62,709 nt of DNA from Phycisphaerales bacterium (GCA_022843045.1 JALHOJ010000015.1:1-62709); one strand, 5' to 3'. Positions 24,732 through 34,058 are shown, counted from the stretch's first letter. Numbers and translations: made by a program. The notes: generated by a model from the letters alone, not told the origin.

Positions 24732-26675
24732 TTACCAGGACTTGGTATCGATCGCGGCGCGGCTGGGTTCGGCTTGCCAGGGGGTGAGGGCGCGGGGCCA
24801 ACTGCTGCGGATGCCTCGCGGGTCGATCCGGAAGAGGCCCAGTCGCATCAGGCCGTCAGGCTCGATGGTGTTGATGGGGAGGGGGATGCGGAAGGTCCAG
24901 CGGTCGGGCAGGGTGGAGGTGACGGCGCGTTGGGTGGCGCCCAGTTCGTCTTCGATGGCGGCGGCAGCGGGCAGCAGGTTGGTCACGGTGCCGTCGCGGG
25001 CGATTCGCCAGGCGGCGGTGGGGGCGCCGGGGGGGCCAGCGTACAGGAACAGAGCGTCGGTGGCGGGATCGAGGCCGGACGCTTCGAGGTTGGTTGGCAC
25101 GCGGGCCTCGACGAAAATCTCCCAGGCGCGATCGGGCAGCACGCCTTCGCGAGGCGTTCTCACACGCTGCAGCAGCGCCGCAGTGGCCCATGCGGGATCC
25201 TGGCGATCGGCCGAGGCCTCGGCGAGCCATTCCGTCATCGAAAGGTCGGGCTGGAAGGGGCCGGTGGCAAGGCCCGGCGGGGTGGCGCGGAGGAGGCCGT
25301 CGAGCACGGCGACGCGCGTGGACCAGCCGCCGATGGCGATGTCCAGTTCGGCGAGACGCGAGCCTGCGGTGAGGGCGAGGGTGGGGGTGGGCGTGGCGAT
25401 GGGCGCGAGATCACCTGATTCGAGCGAGGCTTGGAGCGGAGCGGTCCACAGGACGACCTGGCCTGGCAAGATGGCGCGCGGTTCGGGTGTGGTGTCGTCC
25501 ATCAGCGACATGACCGAACAGGTGGCGGCGCGATCGGTGAGGTTTGCGACGGCGACGCTGGCCCAGGGCTGGCGGGGGCGCTCGGTGTCGGCTTCCCGCT
25601 TCACGAGCAGGCCCGCGTCGTCGGTGACCCAGGCGACGCCGCTTGGCTGCGAAGCGAGGAAGGCCTGGGCGAACTCGGCGCGACGCTCGGGCGAGAGGCG
25701 GGGGTTGAGCAGGTCGTCGAGCAGTTGTTCGAGCAGTCCCAGGTCGGCTTCCCACGCAGGGACGGGCAGGCGATCGTCGACCATCACGAATCGTCCGAGG
25801 CGGGCGGAGAGGCGGGCTGCGAGTTCGGCGTCGTGGGTCGCGAGGCGGAAGAGGGCGGCGTGCCAGCGTTGGTCCTGCTGGCTGGCCAGCAGTTCGAGGG
25901 GCGTGGCAGCGGCAGGCGCGTCGGCGGATCGCGGGGCGGGGGCGAGCGCGTCGAGGGCAAGGCGGGCGCGCCAGCGGGTGAGAGGGTTGGTGGATTCCTC
26001 GCGCAGCATCACGCGGGCGACGGGTGAGCCGAAGGCGTTGGCGGGCAACGTCGGCGAGAGCTTGATGGTCGGGTTGCTCGCGGCGAGGTTGGATGAGGTT
26101 GGCAGCCACTGCACCGGCACCTGGCGTTCGCCCAACCAGATCGAGGTGCTGGCAGTGCCCAAGGGCGGCTCGATGAGGAGGAGGCCGGCTTGGGGCGGGG
26201 CTTCGGGTTGATCCGTTGTGGCGGGCTCGGCCCATTCGCGCACCGTCCACTCCCAGCTCACGCCGAGCCAGCGAGCCATGCGGGCGGCGTCGGGATCGGC
26301 TGGTTCGACATTGGATGCGGGGGCGGGGCGGATGAAGAGGTCGTAGCCGCGGGCGCGGAGGCGGGTGCCGTCGTCGAGGAGAATGGTGGGGAGACTTCTC
26401 GTGCCGTTGCGATCTTTGGGCGAGATCGCGTCCAGCACTTCGGGGGGAACCAGCACGACGATGGGTTGGCCGGTGATGGCGTCGATGCGGGGCATCAGTT
26501 CGCCCAGCGGATCGCGCCCGCGCGGCTCGGTGGGGGCTTCGACGCCTCGTTTAACCGGCGGGCCGAACTGCTTGGAGGCGCAGGCGCAGAGAACCGAAGC
26601 AGCGAAGGTCGCGGCGATCACCAAGCGAAGATGGTTCGGACCTGTTGGCATCAAGACTTGCCGCGCGTTCTTCAT
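24732..26675 (-). CDS. Large lipoprotein of unknown function
   Basis: A 647-residue protein with a lipoprotein signal: a hydrophobic run LVIAATFAASV followed by LCAC, where the second Cys is the likely lipidation site. I recognise no domain. The mature region alternates proline-rich extended segments with helical stretches rich in Ala/Arg/Glu. It contains GLGRFVMVDDRLPVPAWEADLG-like strands and a C-terminal block (WEIFVEARVPTNLEASGLDP) that resembles carbohydrate-binding or DOMON-like folds only loosely. It follows the MoxR gene by 98 bases on the same strand, so they may be co-transcribed. No strong ribosome-binding site is seen; a Met nine residues in is an alternative start. Confidence 0.65.
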   Translation of the reverse strand: MKNARQVLMPTGPNHLRLVIAATFAASVLCACASKQFGPPVKRGVEAPTEPRGRDPLGELMPRIDAITGQPIVVLVPPEVLDAISPKDRNGTRSLPTILLDDGTRLRARGYDLFIRPAPASNVEPADPDAARMARWLGVSWEWTVREWAEPATTDQPEAPPQAGLLLIEPPLGTASTSIWLGERQVPVQWLPTSSNLAASNPTIKLSPTLPANAFGSPVARVMLREESTNPLTRWRARLALDALAPAPRSADAPAAATPLELLASQQDQRWHAALFRLATHDAELAARLSARLGRFVMVDDRLPVPAWEADLGLLEQLLDDLLNPRLSPERRAEFAQAFLASQPSGVAWVTDDAGLLVKREADTERPRQPWASVAVANLTDRAATCSVMSLMDDTTPEPRAILPGQVVLWTAPLQASLESGDLAPIATPTPTLALTAGSRLAELDIAIGGWSTRVAVLDGLLRATPPGLATGPFQPDLSMTEWLAEASADRQDPAWATAALLQRVRTPREGVLPDRAWEIFVEARVPTNLEASGLDPATDALFLYAGPPGAPTAAWRIARDGTVTNLLPAAAAIEDELGATQRAVTSTLPDRWTFRIPLPINTIEPDGLMRLGLFRIDPRGIRSSWPRALTPWQAEPSRAAIDTKSW

Positions 26676-26773
26676 CTGATCTGCAGTCCGTCAACTTGGA
26701 ACGCGAGGAGCCGCAGCGACCGATCACATGCGTTGCACCGATACTCTCAGTTGCTCGTTCTTCGCTTCTCGCT

Positions 26774-27838
26774 CTAGCTGGCCTGTGTGGGCACCGTCGA
26801 CACCAAGTTCGCCACCACGCTGTCCTGCGTCACGCCCTCGGCGTGGCTTTCGAAGTTCATGATGAGGCGGTGGCGCAGAGCAGGGGCGGCGGCAGTTCGC
26901 ACGTCTTCGACGCTGGCAGCGAATCGACCCTCCATCAGCGCCCTGCACTTGGCCGCGAGGACCAGTGACTGAGCGCCGCGGGGTGAGCTGCCCAGGCGGA
27001 CGTAGCGTTCGACCATCTGCGTGCTAAAGCCGGTGCCATCCCCAGCTGGCTGGATCGCTCGGGGCTGCGTCGAAAGCACGAGCCTGATCGCGTAGTCTGT
27101 GACGCTGGGAGCGATCGCGACTTCGCGGACGAGGGCCTGATGAGCGATGAGTTGTGACGCGGTGAGCGCGGGCTTGGGCTGGGCGTGCTTGCTGGAGGTC
27201 GTGCGGTCGAGGATCGCTGCGAGATCGCTGCGGCCGGGCGCGAGACTGAGCAGCTTGAAGAAGAATCGGTCGAGCTGGGCTTCGGGCAGGGGATACGTGC
27301 CTTCCTGCTCGACGGGGTTTTGCGTTGCGAGCACGAGGAATGGCTCAGGCAGGCGGTGGGTCTCGCCCGCGACGGTGACGCTGCGCTCTTGCATGGCTTC
27401 GAGCATCGCGGACTGGGTCTTGGGCGTGGCGCGGTTGACTTCGTCGGCGAGGACGATCTGGGCGAAGATGGGCCCTGGCTGAAACTTGAACAGGCGTTCG
27501 CGGCCGCGCTCGGTTTCGAGTTCGCTGACGATGGTCGTGCCCGTGATGTCGGCGGGCATGAGGTCGGGCGTGAACTGGATGCGAGAGAAGGAAAGGTCAA
27601 GGGCCTTGGCGAGGGTGCGGACGAGCAGCGTCTTGCCCACGCCGGGAACGCCTTCGAGGAGGACGTGGCCCGAGCAGAAGAGGGCGATCAGGACGCCTTC
27701 GATGATGTCACGCTGTCCGACGACGGCGACACCGATCTGCTCACGCAGGTTCTCGAAGTCCTTGCGGAACTGTTCGCTGCGTTCGCGGGCCTGCTCGGGC
27801 GTCATGACTTGCTGCGATGCGGGTTGCGTGTCAGCCAT
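26774..27838 (-). CDS. MoxR-family AAA+ ATPase
   Basis: A 354-residue MoxR ATPase of the classical type. Walker A is LLEGVPGVGKT, Walker B is VLADEVNRATPKTQSAMLEA, sensor 1 is VLATQNPVEQEGTYPLPEAQ, and the arginine finger region is LDRFFFKL. MoxR proteins work as chaperones that remodel or assemble a partner with a VWA or DUF58 domain. No such partner lies next door; the following gene is a lipoprotein and the preceding one an SGNH hydrolase. The start is supported by a -10 box (TACTCT) eight bases upstream. A second, divergent MoxR lies in the operon at 41654. Confidence 0.88.
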   Translation of the reverse strand: MADTQPASQQVMTPEQARERSEQFRKDFENLREQIGVAVVGQRDIIEGVLIALFCSGHVLLEGVPGVGKTLLVRTLAKALDLSFSRIQFTPDLMPADITGTTIVSELETERGRERLFKFQPGPIFAQIVLADEVNRATPKTQSAMLEAMQERSVTVAGETHRLPEPFLVLATQNPVEQEGTYPLPEAQLDRFFFKLLSLAPGRSDLAAILDRTTSSKHAQPKPALTASQLIAHQALVREVAIAPSVTDYAIRLVLSTQPRAIQPAGDGTGFSTQMVERYVRLGSSPRGAQSLVLAAKCRALMEGRFAASVEDVRTAAAPALRHRLIMNFESHAEGVTQDSVVANLVSTVPTQAS

Positions 27839-27846
27839 GGCGGGCG

Positions 27847-27852
27847 AGAGTA
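27847..27852 (-). promoter_or_regulatory. -10 box, near-leaderless start of moxR gene
   Basis: TACTCT on the minus strand, eight bases before the ATG at 27838. Confidence 0.45.
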
Positions 27853-27982
27853 GGAGCAAACGAACGCGGAGCGGCGGCGAGCGGGGCTAGTTGGTAAGTC
27901 AATTTCAGCACTGAGACTTGGAGATGAACAGCAGGGGAATGGTGGGGTGAACTGCCATGCCCTTCCGAGCTCGCATCGTGTT

Positions 27983-28008
27983 GATCAACTGCGAACTGGC
28001 AGTTGATC
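27983..28008 (-). terminator. Hairpin spanning the stop of the SGNH hydrolase gene
   Basis: GATCAACTGC (27983-27992) and GCAGTTGATC (27999-28008) form a perfect 10-bp stem with a 6-base loop; the stop codon lies in the stem. No T-run follows, so the function is uncertain. Confidence 0.35.
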
Positions 28009-28935
28009 CGGGAACTTCGCCTGCATCGCGTCGTAGAAGACCTCCGCGATTTTCTTGAAGCCACGTTCGCTGGGGTGCAGTTCGTCGTTCCATTCGTTGT
28101 CAGCCAGGGTTCCTTGTGTGGGCACGAGGATGACATCCGGGCGGGCGAGCATGGCGAGGCGAGCGCGGAAGCGGGAGAGGGCCTGGCGGACAACTTCGTT
28201 GGCTTCGGCGCGATCAGTCCAGCCGCGGTACTCCAGAGAAGGCTTGAGCCAGGGGCCGATACCGCAGACGTCTTTGCCCGTGGGCCTGGCAAAGTCGTAG
28301 GCGTGAAGGAAGATTGTGATGGAGCGGCCGGGCGTTTGGGCTGCGATGCGGTCGCGGATGGCGATGAGTTGCTCGTAGCCGGCTTGGATCACGTCGAGCA
28401 TGGCTTCGAAGACGGGGTCGTTGATGGCACGGCGCGGGTCGCCTTGCACGCTATTGCGGTCTTTCACCCACAGCACGAAGTGCTCGCCCACGATGTCGTT
28501 GCCGCCGCCTGAGAAGAGCAAGACGTTGAAGTTGAGGCGCGGGTCGCTGAGGTGCTTTTCGAGGCGGGCGCGTTGTTCGACGCCCAGCATGTCGCGGACT
28601 TCTTCGCCTCGCACGGCGAGGTTCAAGATGGGCAGATCGAGCAGATTGGCGAGTTTGGCGATGACGTCGCCATTGCTAAAGAGCCCGCCGCCAAGGGGAA
28701 AGTCAAACCAGGAATCGCCCTCGGCGAGGATGCGGAGTTGGGCAGAGAAGGATTCAAGGGCGGCCCGGCCGCGAGGCTTGGGCGTGGCCTTCTTGAAGGC
28801 GGCGGTGCGCAGTGCCCGCTGCTTGTTGGCGTGTTCTTTGGCCTTAAGGCGACGGGCCTGGGCCTTGCGGGCGGCGACGGACTGCTGGACTGGCTTGTTG
28901 GAACTGGCGGCGGTGCGTGCGGGCTTGCGAGCCAT
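27985..28935 (-). CDS. SGNH/GDSL-like hydrolase
   Basis: A 316-residue protein. After a strongly basic, lysine/arginine-rich N-terminus (about 60 residues, AARKAQARRLKAKEHANKQ) comes an SGNH fold: block I LAEGDSWFDFP (nucleophile Ser), block III LLFSGGGNDIVG (Asn), and block V DELHPSERGFKKIA (Asp and His). Members hydrolyse esters; the substrate cannot be inferred. No signal peptide is visible, so the basic N-terminus may bind nucleic acid or an anionic surface. The ATG at 28935 has GGAGG upstream. It could form an operon with the downstream moxR gene, though that gene has its own promoter. Confidence 0.8.
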   Translation of the reverse strand: MARKPARTAASSNKPVQQSVAARKAQARRLKAKEHANKQRALRTAAFKKATPKPRGRAALESFSAQLRILAEGDSWFDFPLGGGLFSNGDVIAKLANLLDLPILNLAVRGEEVRDMLGVEQRARLEKHLSDPRLNFNVLLFSGGGNDIVGEHFVLWVKDRNSVQGDPRRAINDPVFEAMLDVIQAGYEQLIAIRDRIAAQTPGRSITIFLHAYDFARPTGKDVCGIGPWLKPSLEYRGWTDRAEANEVVRQALSRFRARLAMLARPDVILVPTQGTLADNEWNDELHPSERGFKKIAEVFYDAMQAKFPDQLPVRS

Positions 28936-29058
28936 GGGACCTCCTGCGTGGCGTGAACCTGCGTGAGCGCAGCGTACCACAAAGAGCGAGGTCCGCATGT
29001 TGCATGGACATGAAATGTGCGCTGAATTGGCAGGATGCCCGCGTGCGGCGGGATGTTG

Positions 29059-29913
29059 CTAGCGCCGGCGAAGCGTGAGAAGGGTTGTTTGGCCGTTGGA
29101 GAGAATCAGTTGGCCCGCGGTCATCTTGATTGTGCGGGCTTGCTCCAACGCTTCGAGGAACTGCTGCTCTTGGCGCATCAATTCGGGCGGCCCGGCCATG
29201 CGAGTTGCGCCAAAGGGGCCCATTCTGACTGCGCCGCTGGCGAGGCTCTTGCTATCGAGATTGCCCGAGAAGCGATTGACGCCCGAGTGGCCGGCGACTT
29301 GCTCGGCGTCGTCGAAGAGGAGCGTGGGCGTGCGGTCGGGGGATGCGGCGACACCTTGAATCGTCACGGCAACCCACTCGCCACGGATTTGTTCGAGGCT
29401 GACGCCCTTGGGCTCTTCGACGTCGCGGGCCATGCGGAGGATCTCCTTGCCGTCCTGGTCGCGGAGGGTGAGGTATTGGTCGAGAACGCCGGCGGTGCGT
29501 ACTTCTTCGATGGCCGTGATAAATCGCTGCTCAAGGTCCATCGCGTCGGGATGGCCTGCCATCATGGTGGAGACGAGGGGGCCAAAGCGGAGTTGGTTGG
29601 GCTTCTTCAGGGTGTAGGAGCCGGACAGATTGTTCACGGCGCCTTTCCCTGCGACTCGCCCATTGTCAAAGCGAAGGAAGGGACGCTGCATCGCCTGGGA
29701 GGCGTCGATGGTTTCGGAGGCAAGGTGGGTGAGGTGCCAGGTGCCTTCGAGTTGGGCTTTGGAGAGCGTGTTGACCATGGGTTGGCGACCTGTCGTCGCG
29801 TCAGGAGTGGCTCTGGGTGAGGAGCAGCCGGAGAAACCCGCCAGCACCAATGCCGCGCAAAGGGCGGTCTTGGCCAACTTTCCGATCGAAGCGACCTGCA
29901 GCATCCGAATCAT
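29059..29913 (-). CDS. Lipoprotein with two META domains
   Basis: A 284-residue lipoprotein: ALCAALVLAGFSGCSS gives the lipobox with Cys as the lipidation site. Two META (HslJ-like) domains follow in tandem: LEGTWHLTHLASETI ... NNLSGSYTLKKPNQLRFGPLVSTMMAG, and IRGEWVAVTIQGV ... NRFSGNLDSKSL ... GPFGATRMAG. In both, the Cys of the usual T-MAC signature is Gly. HslJ proteins are outer-membrane-associated heat-inducible lipoproteins of unclear function. The start has GGAGG eight bases upstream and a likely 97-base leader containing a GCCTCG-AAA-CGAGGC hairpin. Confidence 0.82.
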   Translation of the reverse strand: MIRMLQVASIGKLAKTALCAALVLAGFSGCSSPRATPDATTGRQPMVNTLSKAQLEGTWHLTHLASETIDASQAMQRPFLRFDNGRVAGKGAVNNLSGSYTLKKPNQLRFGPLVSTMMAGHPDAMDLEQRFITAIEEVRTAGVLDQYLTLRDQDGKEILRMARDVEEPKGVSLEQIRGEWVAVTIQGVAASPDRTPTLLFDDAEQVAGHSGVNRFSGNLDSKSLASGAVRMGPFGATRMAGPPELMRQEQQFLEALEQARTIKMTAGQLILSNGQTTLLTLRRR

Positions 29914-29981
29914 GCGTGAATCCTCCGTTGCGTGTCTTGCACGGTGAAGTGAAGGCAGACGCCCCCGATTCGCCCGGCGGA

Positions 29982-30016
29982 GCCTCGTTTCGAGGCGGCA
30001 GCCTTGCGAGTTGCAG
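29982..30016 (-). promoter_or_regulatory. Leader hairpin and -10 box of META lipoprotein gene
   Basis: TACGCT on the minus strand (30011-30016) is a plausible -10 box. The leader then forms GCCTCG-AAA-CGAGGC (29982-29996), a perfect 6-bp stem. The remainder of 29914-30247 contains no convincing gene. Confidence 0.35.
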
Positions 30017-30141
30017 CGTAGGGGCGGGATCCGTTCGCACGACTGGTGCGGATTGTGAAGGCTGCCCGGCGGGGAACGGGCTCCAATGGCCGCAGTCGAG
30101 TGAACCGACGCCAAACGCTTCCCGCCCGCCTGTCAGCGATG

Positions 30142-30147
30142 TATAGT
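30142..30147 (+). promoter_or_regulatory. -10 box upstream of secreted HEAT-like protein gene
   Basis: TATAGT, about 100 bases before the ATG at 30248; a leadered transcript is implied. Confidence 0.35.
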
Positions 30148-30247
30148 TGCAACCCTGCCCCGGGCGTGAGCCAAACGGCGTCGGGGGGAGCGGGGGAACG
30201 CGGAGGCGGGCAGGATGCTCGCTGGACGGTGTACGGACTGGGCTGCC

Positions 30248-31408
30248 ATGATCAAGGAAATTCGCTTGCCGACCTCTCGACGCAGTACGCAACCCGCCAT
30301 GCAACGCATTGCCACGAATCGTGGTCTTTGGTCCCTCGCCCGCGTCGCCGCGTTGGCGGCGGGGTTGGCGATGGGAGGGCAGTCCCTGGCACAGGTGAAT
30401 TCACTGCCGGCGGGGCTGATCAAGCAAGCCGGTGCGGTGGATGCTGGGGGCGAGGGGCAGATTCAGCAGTTTGCGAAGACGCCTCTGGAGCAGTTGGGCG
30501 GGGAAGATCCGGACGCGATTCGGCGCGGGCGGTCGACGTTGCTGGACAATGTCAGTCCGCAGACGGGGCCCAGCGTGTCGTTCCGGCTGGCGTACGCGAA
30601 GGTGTTGGTGCCGGAACTTGAGAAACTGATGGCCAAGGGCGAGATGGCTCAGGTCAATGCGCTCATGGTGGCGGGGGAACTTGGTGCTGATTCGTCGCTT
30701 CGGCTGCTGGAGCAGGGGCGCAAGAGCACGCTTGCGAGCGTGCGGTTCTCTGCGGCGCAGGCGGCCGAGCGGGCAATCGTGATTTATCGCCAGGGGCAGG
30801 CCGTGAACGCGACAGCGCTGTCGGAGCGGGCGGTGAAGGACCTTCTTGCAGCGCAGGGGACGGTTCTCAAGACCGAATCCGACCACTTGGTTGCTGACAA
30901 GGCGATGTCCGTCCTGACGGCGGCGGTAAGCGTGAACTCGCTGCGCGAGGATGCGATCAAGCAACTGGACGAGGGTCTGGCTGAACTGGTCAAGAAGCAT
31001 GCGGGCAAGGCGCTGCCCGAGCCCGTGCTCGAAGGCATGGCTCGCACGGCAGCGGAACTTCGGCAGGCTCTGCTGGCAGTGGGCGGGGGCAACGCGATGC
31101 CGCAGGCGGTGAGCACTGGGTCCGCAGGAGTTGCCGTTTCGATCGCGTGCGCGAACATCTCGTCGATCAAGGCGAAGGCTGTGGCAGTGGGCGCGGCGGG
31201 CGATGGGATTCGCACGCACATCGGTGCGGCCGCAGGCGCGGCGGAGAGCCTGGGGAACTTTGTAACGCAGAACGCGTCTGGCTTTGGCCTGAGCGATAAG
31301 GTTCGCAAGGGCACCAACGCGGACGATGCGGCGTTTGTCGCCAGCGCACAGGACTTCATCAAGCTGATGAAGGACAAGGCGCGGGTTCCGGCGGCGCGTT
31401 GCCAGTAA
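30248..31408 (+). CDS. Secreted helical-repeat protein of unknown function
   Basis: A 386-residue exported protein. The signal core LARVAALAAGLAMGGQSLAQ is preceded by a long basic stretch. If translation starts at the Met at 30299 the signal peptide has normal length, so that start is a strong alternative. The mature part is almost wholly alpha-helical with a HEAT/ARM-like rhythm (VNALMVAGELGADSSLRLL, VRFSAAQAAERAIVIY, VADKAMSVLTAAVSVN). I recognise no family. It converges with the photolyase gene, with 21 bases between them. Confidence 0.65.
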   Translation: MIKEIRLPTSRRSTQPAMQRIATNRGLWSLARVAALAAGLAMGGQSLAQVNSLPAGLIKQAGAVDAGGEGQIQQFAKTPLEQLGGEDPDAIRRGRSTLLDNVSPQTGPSVSFRLAYAKVLVPELEKLMAKGEMAQVNALMVAGELGADSSLRLLEQGRKSTLASVRFSAAQAAERAIVIYRQGQAVNATALSERAVKDLLAAQGTVLKTESDHLVADKAMSVLTAAVSVNSLREDAIKQLDEGLAELVKKHAGKALPEPVLEGMARTAAELRQALLAVGGGNAMPQAVSTGSAGVAVSIACANISSIKAKAVAVGAAGDGIRTHIGAAAGAAESLGNFVTQNASGFGLSDKVRKGTNADDAAFVASAQDFIKLMKDKARVPAARCQ

Positions 31409-31429
31409 GTCCGTCAAAGAGTTCATCAT

Positions 31430-32995
31430 CTACTTGGCAATGCCGATCCGCTCGCGAACTGCGTTCGCGGAGATGGTGATCTGCTGGACTTGCTCTTCGC
31501 CGAATCGGTCGAGGTTGGCAAGCAACTGTGCCATGCGCGGGTTCTTCGCGAAGCGGGCGCGGTGGCGGTGCATGAAGTCCCAGTAGAGCGTGGTGAAGGG
31601 GCAGGCGTCTTCGCCCGTGCGCTGGGTCGGGTCGTACTTGCACTTGGTGCAGTAGTTGCTCATGCGCTTGATGTACGCGCCGCCCGCGGCGTAGGGCTTG
31701 GTGCCGACGACGGGGCCCTTGGTTGTGGTGCCATCGGCGTGCATGGCCATGCCGAGGGTGTTGGGGAGCGTGACCCAGTCGACGCCGTCGACGTACATGC
31801 CAAGGAACCAGTCGGAGATGGCCTTGGGATGGACGCCCGCGAGCAGGGAGAAGTTGGCGAGGACCATGAGGCGCTGGATGTGGTGCGAGAAGGCGTGGTC
31901 CAAAACCTGGGTGACGCATTCGCGCAGGCAGGCCATGTCGGTCTTGCCAGTCCAGTAGAAATCGGGGAGGGGCAGGTCGTGGCCCAGGTAGTTGCGGGTT
32001 TCGTAGTCGGGGCCTTCGCGGTCGTAGGTGCCTCGGATGAACTCGCGCCAGCCGATGATCTGGCGGATGAAGGCTTCGACGGACTCGATCGGGACCTTGC
32101 CACGCTCGAAGGCTGCGAGGGCGGCTTCGACGCATTCGCGTGGATGAAGGAGTTTGAGATTGAGGGCGGCGGAAAGGGCGCTGTGGTAGAGGAAGGGCTC
32201 GCCTGTCCACATTGCGTCTTCAAAGGGTCCAAAAAGCGGGAGGCGATGCCTGACAAAATCCTTGAGCAGTTCGACGGCTTGCTCGCGGGTGACGGGCCAG
32301 GCGAACTGGGCGAGACTGCCTGGGAGTTCGGGGAGAGTGCGCTCGACGCAGGCGATGACATCGCGGGTGAGGGCGTCTGGCTCGAAGCGGAGGAGCGGGC
32401 GGGGCTTCGGCGAGGGGCCGGTCCTGGGAAAGCTCTTGCGGTTCTCCTGGTCGTAGTTCCAGCGGCCATCGAGCGGTGTGGTGCCGTCAGGTTCCATGAG
32501 GATGCCCAAACGGGTGCGCTGGCGGCGGTAGAAGTACTCCATCACGGTTTCTTTGCGACCCTTGGCCCAGGCTTCAAACTCGGCGCGGGGCGTGAGGAAG
32601 TGGGGGTCCTCGAGGGTGGTGAAGGAGAGGCGTGCGGCAGTGCAGGCCTTTGCCAGGTCCGCGCGGACGCGGTGCTCGCCCGGTTCGACGGTGATGGCTT
32701 CGCGGGCTTGCAGTTCGCGGGCCGCTCGCGTGATTTCGCCTGCGAACGTGCCGGTGTTGGCCGGGTCGTCTAGGGTGACGTATCGCACGTGCCAGCCTTG
32801 GTCGCGAAGCCACGCGGCATGGTGGCGCATGGCGGAGAGGAAGAGGACGGTGCGGGCACGGTGGCTGGGGACGTGACGCGATTCGTGGGCGACTTCCATC
32901 ATGAGGACGGTGTCGCGGGACTTGTCGCCCTTGAGCAGCGCGGGGCTGGCTCGGTCTAGTTGGTCGCCCAGGATGATGATGAGGCGTGGGGCCAT
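31430..32995 (-). CDS. FeS-containing (6-4) photolyase / cryptochrome, PhrB-like
   Basis: A 521-residue member of the bacterial FeS-BCP group (cryptochrome/photolyase-related proteins) that repair (6-4) photoproducts with light. The N-terminal Rossmann antenna domain starts PRLIIILGDQLD. The FAD domain includes GWREFIRG, HHIQRLMVLANF, and YVDGVDWVTLPNTLGMAMHA. The [4Fe-4S] ligands are readable: C449, C452 and C465 (YCTKCKYDP ... DACPF), with C356 as the likely fourth. Spacing C-X2-C-X12-C matches PhrB. Length is normal. No repair genes are adjacent. Confidence 0.88.
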   Translation of the reverse strand: MAPRLIIILGDQLDRASPALLKGDKSRDTVLMMEVAHESRHVPSHRARTVLFLSAMRHHAAWLRDQGWHVRYVTLDDPANTGTFAGEITRAARELQAREAITVEPGEHRVRADLAKACTAARLSFTTLEDPHFLTPRAEFEAWAKGRKETVMEYFYRRQRTRLGILMEPDGTTPLDGRWNYDQENRKSFPRTGPSPKPRPLLRFEPDALTRDVIACVERTLPELPGSLAQFAWPVTREQAVELLKDFVRHRLPLFGPFEDAMWTGEPFLYHSALSAALNLKLLHPRECVEAALAAFERGKVPIESVEAFIRQIIGWREFIRGTYDREGPDYETRNYLGHDLPLPDFYWTGKTDMACLRECVTQVLDHAFSHHIQRLMVLANFSLLAGVHPKAISDWFLGMYVDGVDWVTLPNTLGMAMHADGTTTKGPVVGTKPYAAGGAYIKRMSNYCTKCKYDPTQRTGEDACPFTTLYWDFMHRHRARFAKNPRMAQLLANLDRFGEEQVQQITISANAVRERIGIAK

Positions 32996-33074
32996 CGGCC
33001 GTAGGTTCGCGGAGGGGTGTACGCCGGATGCTGATGCGACTCGACTGGGTTGATGATCTCAGCAGGGCTGGGCA

Positions 33075-34046
33075 TCATCTGTCGCGCAGGGCCATCTGCA
33101 CGAGCCTGCTGGCGAGTTGGGAGTAGTTCATTCCGACCGCCGCAGCGGCTTTGGGGAGCAGCGAGTGGCTCGTGAAGCCTGGAAGCGTGTTGACTTCGAG
33201 GAGCCAGGGTTCGCGCTGGGCGTCGAGCATGAAGTCGATGCGGGAGAGGTGTCGGCAGCCCAGTTCTTTGGCGACGGCGAAGGCGTAGGACTGGATGCGC
33301 TGGGTGAGGCTGTTGGGCAGGTCTGGAGCGACAATGTACTGAGTGTCGTCACGGTGGTACTTGGCTTCGTAGTCGTAGAACTCGACGCTTGCGCGGATTT
33401 CGACGATCGGGAGGGCTGTGCCGTCGAGCCAGCCAACCGTGAGTTCGCTGCCGCCCAGCGCGGCGCGTTCGACCATATATGTGCGCAGCGGGTGGCGGGC
33501 GCGATCGGTCGACACGGCGATCATCGCCTCGTCCCAGCGCTCGCGGGTCTTGCAGATGTGGACGCCCACACTGCTGCCCTCGTGGATGGGCTTGACGACG
33601 GCGGGCAAGCCAAAGGGCGGTACGTCGTCGGTGAGATTCAGCACGCCCGCGGGCAGGGTTGGCACGCCCACGCGAGCCGCGGCGAGTTTGGTCGCCATTT
33701 TGTCCATCGCGAGGCGGGCGCAGGCGGGGCCGCAGCCGACGAAGGGCTTGCCAGTTGTGAGAAGTTCATCCTGCATCGGGCCGCCCTCGCCCCAGGGGCC
33801 GTGCAGGACGGGGAAGATAACGTCGGCACCGAGGGCCGTGAGGGTTGATGCGTCGATGCGATCGATGACTTCGCGGCGGACGCGGTAGCCCTCTTGCTCG
33901 AGCGCGGCGGCAACGCCCTTGGAACTCTCGAGCGAGACTTGGCGCTCCGCGTCTGGCCCGCCGCCCAGCACGAGGACTCGCACGTCCTTGGGTGAAGCGA
34001 TCTGCAGAGGGGCGAAAAAATCTTGGGGCGATGGCGAGCGCGACAT
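33075..34046 (-). CDS. ddl: D-alanine--D-alanine ligase
   Basis: A 323-residue ATP-grasp ligase making the D-Ala-D-Ala dipeptide for peptidoglycan. LGGGPDAERQVSLESSKGVA is the N-terminal block with the catalytic Glu-Ser pair, HGPWGEGGPMQ the second block, and KPIHEGSSVGVHI the ATP-loop. RIDFMLDAQREPWLLEVNTLPGF carries the metal ligands Asp, Glu and Asn. Presence of ddl agrees with the view that planctomycetes make peptidoglycan. A -10 box (TATTCT) ends six bases before the ATG. No mur genes are nearby. Confidence 0.9.
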   Translation of the reverse strand: MSRSPSPQDFFAPLQIASPKDVRVLVLGGGPDAERQVSLESSKGVAAALEQEGYRVRREVIDRIDASTLTALGADVIFPVLHGPWGEGGPMQDELLTTGKPFVGCGPACARLAMDKMATKLAAARVGVPTLPAGVLNLTDDVPPFGLPAVVKPIHEGSSVGVHICKTRERWDEAMIAVSTDRARHPLRTYMVERAALGGSELTVGWLDGTALPIVEIRASVEFYDYEAKYHRDDTQYIVAPDLPNSLTQRIQSYAFAVAKELGCRHLSRIDFMLDAQREPWLLEVNTLPGFTSHSLLPKAAAAVGMNYSQLASRLVQMALRDR

Positions 34047-34052
34047 GGCGCG

Positions 34053-34058
34053 AGAATA
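34053..34058 (-). promoter_or_regulatory. -10 box, leaderless start of ddl
   Basis: TATTCT on the minus strand, six bases before the ATG at 34046. Confidence 0.5.
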
